DNA of 11,871 nucleotides from Candidatus Omnitrophota bacterium (GTDB taxonomy: Bacteria > Omnitrophota > Gorgyraeia > Gygaellales > Profunditerraquicolaceae): positions 1-11,871 of the forward strand of contig JAQUON010000041.1 in the NCBI GenBank assembly GCA_028717045.1, given 5' to 3'. Positions 5,129-11,871 of the stretch are shown piece by piece; the first letter of the stretch is position 1, and each line of letters starts with the position of its first letter. A program made the translations under genes and the position numbers. A model generated the notes under the pieces. The model was not told the DNA's origin, made no database searches, and was given only the letters and a program-made list of their open reading frames with translations.

Positions 5129-7011
5129 CTGTGTATTTTTGTTCCTTTCAGTAAGTTCACAACGGTGCCGGCAATGCCTTCTTTGCTCAATCCGTACTTT
5201 TCCAGTAAGAGGGCACGGCTGCCGTGAGTAATAAACTCGCACGGTAACCCTATCCTGGCCACGGGCCGGTTGAGAGCCTCTGCAACTGCGCTCCCGAAAC
5301 CACCCTCCAGGACCCCCTCCTCTACGGTAATGATATGCGCTGCGCGGGCAGCGATGCTGCGCAATAATTGTACATCGAGCGGTTTCGCAAAGCGTGCGTT
5401 GACCAAGCCTGCATGTATCCCTTCTTTTTCCAAAAGCGCAATGGCTTCCAGGCTAGGCATAACCATACTGCCCAGGGCTACAATAAAGACATCCTCGGCA
5501 TCTCGTATAAGCTCGGCTTTGCCCAGCTGGATAGGGGATGCCAGGTGTAACGAGACGGGGGCGATTGCTTTTGGGTAACGCAGCGCAACCGCCTGTGGTG
5601 AAGAAAGCGCAAACTCAATCATCAATTCAAATTCCTTTTCGCAAGAGGGAGCCATCAGGACCAAGCCCGGGACCGAACGTAAAAAGGCAATATCAAAAAT
5701 GCCTTGATGGGTAAAGCCGTCTTCTCCGACGATACCGGCGCGGTCAAGCGCAAATAACACTTCGGCTTTTTGTAATGCCACCTCTTCTATGATTTGATCG
5801 TAGGCCCTTTGCAAAAATGTCGAGTATATTGCGACTACCGGCTTAAAACCCTGCTTGGCAAGGCCAGAAGAGAAACATACGGCGTGCTCCTCAGCTATCC
5901 CGACATCAAAGAACCTTTTGGGAAATAAATCCCTGAACCTGTCGAGCCCGGTTCCTTCCGGCATGGCCGCGGTAATCGCAATAATCTTTTCGTTCTTTGC
6001 TGCAAGCTCGGTTAGCTTCGCACTGAATATCTCGGTATAGGTCCTTGCAACCTGTGGCTGAGCAGATACGCCTTTGCCTGTGGTGATATCAAAAGGGCCG
6101 GTGCTGTGAAATTTTACCGGCTCTTTTTCCGCCGGGGAATACCCTTTCCCTTTTTTGGTAAGTATGTGTACCACGCGCGGCCCTTTGATGTGTACGATGT
6201 TGTTCAGCGTCGGAACCAGGGTGGACAGATTGTGCCCGTCAAAAGGGCCGAAATACCTAAATCCTAGTTCTTCAAACAAAAGCCCCGGGACAAACAGGCC
6301 TTTTAACCCCTCTTCAAACTTATTGGCAAGTTTTATAATCCTACTTCCTTTAGGCAGACGCGATTTTACAAAGTTATCCAGCGAATTTTTAAAGTGATTA
6401 TATATCGGCATTGAAATAAGCTTGTTTAAGTATGTGCTCAAAGCCCCCACATTAGGCGCTATGCTCATTTCATTGGTATTTAATATCACAAGGACATCCT
6501 TCTTGAGGTGGCCGGCATTATTCAGCCCTTCAAAGCATAAGCCGCCGCTTAAGGAACCGTCTCCGATTATCGCAACCACCCGGAAATAATCCTTCTCTTC
6601 CATTAAATCGCGGGCACACGCCAATCCCAAAGCCAGTGATACTGCCGTCGAGCTATGGCCGGTAGTAAAGCTATCGCAAGGGGATTCGTCGCAGCAGGGG
6701 AACCCGCTTATCCCTCCATATTGGCGTAACGTCGCAAAATGCTGGTTCCTGCCCGTAAGAATCTTGTGGGCATAACACTGATGCCCCACGTCAAAGATTA
6801 TCTTATCCTTAGGGATATCGAGGCAATAATGGAGGGCGATGGTAAGCTCTACCGCGCCTAAGCTCGAAGCGAGGTGCCCACCGCAGCGCGCAGTCGCCTC
6901 AATAATCCTCCTGCGTACTTCCTCTGCGAGCGCAGGCAGCTGCTCGAGCGGGATCTCTGACACGTCTCCGGGAAACTGGATTCTGCTTAATAAAGGGTAA
7001 CTATTTCCCAT
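5125..7011 (-). CDS. dxs: 1-deoxy-D-xylulose-5-phosphate synthase
   Basis: It condenses pyruvate and glyceraldehyde 3-phosphate into DXP, the first step of the MEP isoprenoid pathway, and its product also feeds thiamine and pyridoxal synthesis. The protein is full length at 628 residues. The thiamine-diphosphate motif starts at GDGSLSGG (150-157) and closes at NTNEMSI (178-184). Conserved His46 and His119 (TTGHSS), the catalytic Glu in GIAEEHAV (Glu374) and His435 in DGFTHQG are present, and the C-terminal transketolase domain is complete. Its ATG overlaps the end of xseB by 11 nt and its stop overlaps gltX by 4 nt. xseB-dxs adjacency is seen in many bacteria, often with ispA between them; ispA is absent here. 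Confidence 0.98.
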   Translation of the reverse strand: MGNSYPLLSRIQFPGDVSEIPLEQLPALAEEVRRRIIEATARCGGHLASSLGAVELTIALHYCLDIPKDKIIFDVGHQCYAHKILTGRNQHFATLRQYGGISGFPCCDESPCDSFTTGHSSTAVSLALGLACARDLMEEKDYFRVVAIIGDGSLSGGLCFEGLNNAGHLKKDVLVILNTNEMSIAPNVGALSTYLNKLISMPIYNHFKNSLDNFVKSRLPKGSRIIKLANKFEEGLKGLFVPGLLFEELGFRYFGPFDGHNLSTLVPTLNNIVHIKGPRVVHILTKKGKGYSPAEKEPVKFHSTGPFDITTGKGVSAQPQVARTYTEIFSAKLTELAAKNEKIIAITAAMPEGTGLDRFRDLFPKRFFDVGIAEEHAVCFSSGLAKQGFKPVVAIYSTFLQRAYDQIIEEVALQKAEVLFALDRAGIVGEDGFTHQGIFDIAFLRSVPGLVLMAPSCEKEFELMIEFALSSPQAVALRYPKAIAPVSLHLASPIQLGKAELIRDAEDVFIVALGSMVMPSLEAIALLEKEGIHAGLVNARFAKPLDVQLLRSIAARAAHIITVEEGVLEGGFGSAVAEALNRPVARIGLPCEFITHGSRALLLEKYGLSKEGIAGTVVNLLKGTKIHR

Positions 7012-7243
7012 TCTCTATTCCCGTCTCATCAAAAGATTTTAACTCAAATTCCCCTTTTTTATTCTTGGCGAGAACGTCAATCTTTTTCTTTGCGCTTTCC
7101 AATCTCTGCGAACACATACGGGACAGCTCTAATCCTTCCTGGTATTTCTTTAATGCCTCTTCAAGCGACAGGTCGCCTTTTTCAAGGTCATCCACTATCT
7201 TCTCCAGCTTCTTGAGGGCCTCTTCAAACCGTATCTCTGCCAT
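7001..7243 (-). CDS. xseB: Exodeoxyribonuclease VII small subunit
   Basis: An 80-residue, highly charged, helical protein with the family signature FEEALKKLEKIVDDLE, then SLEEALKKYQEGLEL. Several copies bind each XseA and stabilise the single-strand-specific exonuclease. The ATG at 7243 has GGAGGT upstream and lies within the last 20 nt of xseA, pointing to coupled translation of the two subunits. The end overlaps dxs. Length and sequence are normal; the C-terminal dozen residues are variable in the family. Confidence 0.96.
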   Translation of the reverse strand: MAEIRFEEALKKLEKIVDDLEKGDLSLEEALKKYQEGLELSRMCSQRLESAKKKIDVLAKNKKGEFELKSFDETGIENGK

Positions 7244-8564
7244 TGCGTCTGACCTCCGTTACTTGACTGATAATTTCACCCTTCTGTACACGCGATTGTA
7301 TCATATCGCCGGGTTTAAGGCGACTGGAATCTTTCACTATCCCTGCGTCGGGCAGCGCAAACGTAATACTATACCCCCGGCGTAAGATGGCCAAGGGATT
7401 TAAGCTTTCCAATTTCTCAATTAAGGCGATGAATGCCGATTTTCTTACTGTAAAGAGCATTTGCATCCTTACGTACATTTGACGGATCGTATTCTTTAAT
7501 TTCTCCTGATACTGCATAAGCAACGCCGAAGGGTTCAAAAGGGTTAATTTACCGCGCAACCCCTCAAACGCCTGCAAACTGAGTTCTATGCGGTGTGCCA
7601 TTGCAATGTCCAGCCTGCGCAGGGAGTCGTCTATCGTCTGTTCGGATCCCATGACGATATCCAAAAAGGAGCTGTGCAGGCGTTCCTGCAATTCCTGCAA
7701 CCTGTCTTTCAAATCTTTTTTTTCAGGAATCACTAATTCCGCTGCCACCGACGGAGTTGCTGCCCGGGCATCGGCTACAAGGTCTGCGATGCTTAAGTCC
7801 CGCTCGTGCCCTACCGCAGAAATAACGGGAATCTTGGAACCGTAAATCGCCCTGGCTACCGCTTCTTCATTGAATGCCCAAAGGTCTTCTGTGCTACCCC
7901 CGCCCCTGCCGACAATCATCACCTCGATACGCTCCTTCAAAGAGAGCCCCCTATTAAAACGGTTGAGGTCGTTGATTGCGCGGGCAATATCATCCTTCGC
8001 AGCCTCACCTTGCACCTGGGCCGGGCTTATGATCACCTCGATATCGCTAAAGCGCCTGTCCAATACTTTTAAAATATCCTTAAGGGCAGCCCCTGATGGC
8101 GAAGTGACTACCCCGATCTTCGCAGGAAGATAGGGGATCTGCCTTTTGTGCTCAACTGCAAATAACCCTTCCTTTTGGAGTTTTTGGGTAAGCTGTTCGA
8201 ATGCCAGCTGCCGGCTTCCGATGCCCTTAGGCTCTATCTTCTCGACGATAATCTGATATTTGCTCTGCGGACCGTAGGCGCTGATTCTGCCGAAACAAAT
8301 GACTTTTAATCCGTTCTCTAATTTAAATTTGACGTTTTTATTCGCCCAACTAAACATCACTGCCGAAAGGATTGCAGATTGATCTTTTAACGAAAAATAG
8401 AGGTGCCCTGAAGGATGAGCCCCGTAATTAGAAATTTCGCCTTCAATCCACAGCACCCCAAACATGTCTTCAAGGAGGTGTTTTACGTTTTGGGCTATCT
8501 CGGAAACCGTATAGATACGGACTGTCTTCTCTGCGTGGTCAAAGAGACCTATCTCTTTGGGCAT
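7224..8564 (-). CDS. xseA: Exodeoxyribonuclease VII large subunit
   Basis: The catalytic subunit of exonuclease VII, which trims single-stranded DNA in both directions in repair. An N-terminal OB fold (about 15-105, with LWIEGEISN) leads to the nuclease domain with GVVTSPSGAA (about 152-161), GRGGGSTEDLWAFNEEA (about 219-235) and SAVGHERD. A long coiled-coil region precedes the family's closing motif, SLNPLAILRRGYSITF. The start is set at ATG 8564, which has AAGGA at a normal distance. An in-frame TTG at 8573 overlaps the stop of the preceding gene and has no free ribosome-binding site. The protein is a typical 446 residues. Confidence 0.97.
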   Translation of the reverse strand: MPKEIGLFDHAEKTVRIYTVSEIAQNVKHLLEDMFGVLWIEGEISNYGAHPSGHLYFSLKDQSAILSAVMFSWANKNVKFKLENGLKVICFGRISAYGPQSKYQIIVEKIEPKGIGSRQLAFEQLTQKLQKEGLFAVEHKRQIPYLPAKIGVVTSPSGAALKDILKVLDRRFSDIEVIISPAQVQGEAAKDDIARAINDLNRFNRGLSLKERIEVMIVGRGGGSTEDLWAFNEEAVARAIYGSKIPVISAVGHERDLSIADLVADARAATPSVAAELVIPEKKDLKDRLQELQERLHSSFLDIVMGSEQTIDDSLRRLDIAMAHRIELSLQAFEGLRGKLTLLNPSALLMQYQEKLKNTIRQMYVRMQMLFTVRKSAFIALIEKLESLNPLAILRRGYSITFALPDAGIVKDSSRLKPGDMIQSRVQKGEIISQVTEVRRNGRDTV

Positions 8565-8569
8565 GGGGA

Positions 8570-10429
8570 TCAATCCTTCTTGGGAATCACGGAGGTATTT
8601 GCTGCGCTGAAAGCCGCTAATCCCGCAGATGTGTTTCCAGACGAAGAAACATTAGCCGCCTTAAGCGCCCCGTCTTCGGCAGTCTGATTCTGCGCACCCT
8701 GCATTAAAGCCCCCTGCGCGGGTGGTTTTTCCTCCAGAGGCTTCTTGGTGAACACAACAAGCGTAACGGAGTAGGGCTTCATGGCAAGCGTTTCTTGGTA
8801 TATATCGGAGGGCGCAATTTCTTTCTCCTGAATGGGAGTATACGCACAATTCTTGCTACAGGAAGAATCAACGGTGTATTTGGTGTATAGGTAGCTGTCT
8901 TTTAAATTCTTAACGACTAGTTTTACATTGCGGTCGTAAGAAAGCTGCTTGTTCGCCTTCATGTATAATTCCTGTGCGTTCTTCAAAATATTCTTTACGC
9001 GGGGAGTCGTCCGCAACGTTTCAATCGCCGTCTCCCCCGATTTGATTTTCTCGAAATTCTTTGACTTGACGATGTTTAACACTGAGCGCCGCTCCCCCTC
9101 GCTCAATGACGAAATGTTTCTGGACACATAATTAAGGAAAATCTCCGGGTCAATGTAATTAAACGCAAGAATAGCGATTTGCTCTTTGTCTTTGGTGGCG
9201 ATAGCACCGGTAAATTCATCGTCGTTTTTCGGCAAGACATACATCTGGCTTCCCAGGGACTTAAGCATTTTAAAAATAGTAAACGTTGCTTTTGCCTCGG
9301 CTTTAAATCCGCTTCCCGAAGGCGTAACTGCAAAGATACCTACATTCCTGACCACGCTGTCTTTTGTATCATAAAAATCTTCGAGGGAAAAAAACATCTG
9401 GTGCGTAATACCTGCGGTATACATATGCACCAGCCGCGCCGGGATGTAGCTTGCGCCCATCCACGCTTTTTCCGCGCGCTCCGGAAGGAGATTTGCCCTG
9501 CGGTCGTAATTCCATTCATCAATGAGTAGGGGGGTTTGTCCCTCGAAACGAAAATACGAAAGCCAGTCGCGGATGAGCATCGAAGGATTTTTCTTATACC
9601 GCGTAACCTCTTTTTCGGCCTTGGGGTCTGTAGAATAGGCATGCCAAGTGATAAAATCCAATGGCAACTTGTATTTATAGCAGAACTTAATAAGCTCATA
9701 TATCAGGCTCTTCTCCGGCGTCACTATGGTATTGCCGTCAAAACCCTGAAACCACCAGCTTGTCGAAGGCCCGCCTAGAGGAATGTATACTTTTGATTCC
9801 TCTTCTAATTCTTTTACTACTTCGGCAACCGATTTATAAAGCAAGAGGTATTCCTGCTCCTTCCCCAGGAAGAATTCATCCAAATCGGGGGCACTCCAGA
9901 CTTCATACCAAATACGGTACCTTTTGTTACAGCTCAAGTCCCGGATAGTCGCCTTCACGTATTCCTTGAATGCTTTTTGATTAGTGGGAGGGCTGCGTTT
10001 ATCTAATACGGCGCCCATACCTGCCGGAGTGCCGAATAAATCCAGGATAACTATCCCTCCCGCATCATTGATTTTTTTTATCAACGCATCATAGGCAGCG
10101 AGCAGTTTTTCTTTTGCCTCTTTATCTTGGGAGAGTTGCGAAATATACCAGAGGTTATATTGCAGACGGTAAAACCCTGAAAATCCTATTTCCTTTTCCC
10201 ATACCTGCAATGTGTCTTCGGCAGCGAGTTCCTGGGGCCAGGCCTTATCTTGTGAAAACCCTCTTGCGCTTAAATCAATATTCGGCTTAAATACCGCGGG
10301 CAACGCAACCGTTGCATTGGAAGCGGCATCGATCTCTATCCCAAATTCTTTTTCCTGCGCACACAGAATAGGGGCAGAAAGACACATTGCCAAAAACAAC
10401 ACAAAAGATAATAATCTGGCTTTAGGCAT
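8570..10429 (-). CDS. Secreted GH39-like protein with altered catalytic site
   Basis: A 619-residue protein with a Sec signal peptide (hydrophobic core about 5-20, likely cleavage near CA-Q at 23-25), then a (beta/alpha)8 barrel of glycoside hydrolase clan A, most like family GH39. Supporting motifs are YRLQYN, ILDLFGTPAGM, the EVW-x-x-PDL-x-x-FF segment (176-187), LDFITWHAYSTD and LLIDEW (301-306). A beta domain follows with YTKYTVD-x-SCS, then an Ala/Ser/Asn-rich tail. In active GH39 enzymes the segment reads NEP, whose Glu is the acid/base. Here it is Ser179-Ala180-Pro, while the nucleophile Glu305 is kept. It may be a carbohydrate-binding pseudoenzyme or use another acid. It shares one base with ymdB's stop (TAATG) and ends 5 nt before xseA. 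Confidence 0.75.
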   Translation of the reverse strand: MPKARLLSFVLFLAMCLSAPILCAQEKEFGIEIDAASNATVALPAVFKPNIDLSARGFSQDKAWPQELAAEDTLQVWEKEIGFSGFYRLQYNLWYISQLSQDKEAKEKLLAAYDALIKKINDAGGIVILDLFGTPAGMGAVLDKRSPPTNQKAFKEYVKATIRDLSCNKRYRIWYEVWSAPDLDEFFLGKEQEYLLLYKSVAEVVKELEEESKVYIPLGGPSTSWWFQGFDGNTIVTPEKSLIYELIKFCYKYKLPLDFITWHAYSTDPKAEKEVTRYKKNPSMLIRDWLSYFRFEGQTPLLIDEWNYDRRANLLPERAEKAWMGASYIPARLVHMYTAGITHQMFFSLEDFYDTKDSVVRNVGIFAVTPSGSGFKAEAKATFTIFKMLKSLGSQMYVLPKNDDEFTGAIATKDKEQIAILAFNYIDPEIFLNYVSRNISSLSEGERRSVLNIVKSKNFEKIKSGETAIETLRTTPRVKNILKNAQELYMKANKQLSYDRNVKLVVKNLKDSYLYTKYTVDSSCSKNCAYTPIQEKEIAPSDIYQETLAMKPYSVTLVVFTKKPLEEKPPAQGALMQGAQNQTAEDGALKAANVSSSGNTSAGLAAFSAANTSVIPKKD

Positions 10430-11211
10430 TAAAGTTTCCTCTGGACCCGGGTAATGGATTCCGCCTTTCCCGTCGCATCATTGATCTGTATCGCCACAGC
10501 GTGCAGCTGGATATTGTCTTGGGCTACCTCAAACCGCGTAGGGATACCGGTTATAAACCGCTCGAGTACATCCTCTATCCTGCGGCCTATTACTGAATCA
10601 TAGGGACCGGTCATGCCTACATCGGTGATATATGCGGTGCCGGCGGGAAGGATCCTTTCGTCTGCAGTCTGAATATGGGTATGGGTACCGACCACTGCCG
10701 AAACCTTGCCGTCAAGAAACCATCCTAATGCCACTTTTTCGGAAGTGGCTTCGGCATGCATATCAACAATGATCGCCTTGGCTTCACGCCTCATCTCATC
10801 TACCGCAGACATCGTGGTTTTAAAGGGGCATTCAACCAACGCGTCGATAAACACCCTCCCCAATACGTTGGCTATGCCGATTTTTAACCCGGATGGCAAG
10901 GTAAATACGCCAAAGCCGTAACCCGGCGCTCCGGCAGGGAAATTAAGGGGCCTTACGATCCGGCGTTCGCTCTGAATCAGCTCAAATATGTCTTTCTTTT
11001 TCCAGATGTGATCGCCAGCAGTAATCACGTCGACAGATGCACCTAATAATTCTCCTGCAGTCTGCGCCGTTATCCCGGAGCCGCCTGCGATATTTTCCGC
11101 ATTGGCTATCACAAAATCAATCCCGAGCTCTTTTTTAAGTTCAGGCAGCAGCCGCTTCACCGCTTCCCTGCCGGGGCTGCCTACGATATCTCCGATAAAT
11201 AATATCTTCAT
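10429..11211 (-). CDS. ymdB: YmdB-type metallophosphoesterase (2',3'-cyclic nucleotide phosphodiesterase)
   Basis: A 260-residue member of the TIGR00282 family, which hydrolyses 2',3'-cyclic nucleotides; the Bacillus member works with RNase Y in controlling mRNA and biofilm genes. Metal ligands are visible: Asp8 in FIGDIVG, Glu39-Asn40 in NAEN, His68, His152 in DMHAEATSEK, and His177 and His179 in GTHTH. TDVGMTGPYDSVIG (196-209) is a family signature. The usual GNH motif reads GDH here (Asp67), a conservative change at a metal-site position. The ATG lies 3 nt after the rny stop with no clear ribosome-binding site, so translation is probably coupled to rny. The pairing with rny supports a role in RNA turnover. 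Confidence 0.92.
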   Translation of the reverse strand: MKILFIGDIVGSPGREAVKRLLPELKKELGIDFVIANAENIAGGSGITAQTAGELLGASVDVITAGDHIWKKKDIFELIQSERRIVRPLNFPAGAPGYGFGVFTLPSGLKIGIANVLGRVFIDALVECPFKTTMSAVDEMRREAKAIIVDMHAEATSEKVALGWFLDGKVSAVVGTHTHIQTADERILPAGTAYITDVGMTGPYDSVIGRRIEDVLERFITGIPTRFEVAQDNIQLHAVAIQINDATGKAESITRVQRKL

Positions 11212-11214
11212 ATG

Positions 11215-11871
11215 CTATTTTGCGTATTCTATCGCTCTTGTTTCCCTGATGACTGTTACCTTAATCTGGCCCGGGTATTCCATGCCCTCTTCAATTTTTT
11301 TACGGATCTCCCTTGATAAGTTTACCGCGTCGTGGTCAGAAATCCTTTCGGGCTGTACAATAACCCGTATTTCCCGGCCTGCTTGTATCGCAAACGCCTT
11401 ATCTACCCCTTTAAAAAGGTTGGCAATAGACTCCAGTTTCTCCAGCCTTTTGATATAGGTTTCCAGCGTCTCGCGGCGCGCGCCGGGCCTGGCTGCGCTT
11501 ATTGCATCAGCTGCGACTGCCAGCACCGCATAGAAACTTGTAGGTTGCGCTTCCTCATGGTGCGCTTCGATCGCATGTATTACTTCTAGGGGCTCGTTAA
11601 ATTTCTTTGCCAAATCTGCGCCGATTTTTGCGTGCGTGCCTTCAATCTGATGATCAACCGCTTTGCCGATATCGTGCAACAGCCCAATCCGGCGCGCAAG
11701 CTTAAAATCCAAGCCAAGCTCGGATGCCATTGTCCCCAAGAGAAACGCAACCTCTGTAGAATGCTGCAGGGCATTCTGTCCAAAACTAGTGCGGTATTTT
11801 AACCTTCCTAAGAGCTTTATCAGTTCGGGGTGCAAGCCATCGACTCCCGCTTCAAATGCAGCCTTTTCGCC
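11215..11871 (-). CDS. rny: Ribonuclease Y, C-terminal part
   Basis: The frame is open to the right edge, so the N-terminal membrane anchor, coiled coil and most of the KH domain lie outside. The visible 218 residues begin GEKAAFEAGVDGLHPELIK, the conserved run into the HD domain. They include QHSTEVA, the catalytic LLHDIGKA and EAHHEE, then the ARPGARRETLETYIKRLEKLE motif. RNase Y is an endonuclease that starts mRNA decay at the membrane. The TTG at 11835 is internal and not a start. This is the first visible gene of the long minus-strand operon. Confidence 0.97.
   Translation of the reverse strand, partial: GEKAAFEAGVDGLHPELIKLLGRLKYRTSFGQNALQHSTEVAFLLGTMASELGLDFKLARRIGLLHDIGKAVDHQIEGTHAKIGADLAKKFNEPLEVIHAIEAHHEEAQPTSFYAVLAVAADAISAARPGARRETLETYIKRLEKLESIANLFKGVDKAFAIQAGREIRVIVQPERISDHDAVNLSREIRKKIEEGMEYPGQIKVTVIRETRAIEYAK

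Noticed and set aside
5129..5242. N-terminal extension of gltX to position 5242
   Set aside because: The extra residues are dxs coding sequence in another frame and resemble no synthetase; the family N-terminus begins at the ATG pair at 5128.
1..11871. CRISPR array or insertion sequence
   Set aside because: No regularly spaced direct repeats and no transposase frame were seen; the only recombinase is the serine enzyme.

Overview
The window looks like a piece of a Gram-negative, uncultivated-type bacterial chromosome with a mobile element at its left end. The dense minus-strand run of housekeeping genes, the Sec and lipoprotein signals and the PilZ gene would fit a lineage such as Omnitrophota. 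That placement rests on gene order and general impression only and is low confidence.

Left part (1 to about 2.9 kb): an integrated element. It carries a large serine recombinase on the plus strand and, reading the other way, a 73-residue protein of unknown function, a sigma-70-like protein and the first 31 codons of another gene. A composite motif, TGCGACA-N19-ATATAC with AAAATCGGG just before ATATAC, occurs three times with exactly the same spacing: 14 nt before the ATG of two minus-strand genes, and once pointing at the recombinase. Two copies sit back to back at 1046-1116. The recombinase frame runs antisense through the putative terminator and the whole body of a tRNA-Gln(CUG) gene.

Middle part (about 2.8 to 3.66 kb, minus strand): two transcription units, each starting with a clear sigma-70-type promoter (TATACT -10, 17-nt spacer). 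One appears to carry a 36-codon small ORF and then tRNA-Gln. The other has a structured leader with an intrinsic terminator in front of a single-domain PilZ (cyclic-di-GMP receptor) gene.

Right part (3.66 to 11.87 kb, minus strand): one tightly packed operon that enters from beyond the right edge: rny (RNase Y, 3' part), ymdB-type phosphodiesterase, a secreted GH39-like protein lacking its expected acid/base residue, xseA, xseB, dxs, a short gltX, and a small entericidin-like lipoprotein not previously delimited. Junctions overlap or are separated by only a few bases, so transcription and translation are probably coupled. It combines RNA turnover (rny, ymdB), DNA repair nuclease (xseAB), isoprenoid precursor synthesis (dxs) and tRNA charging (gltX).
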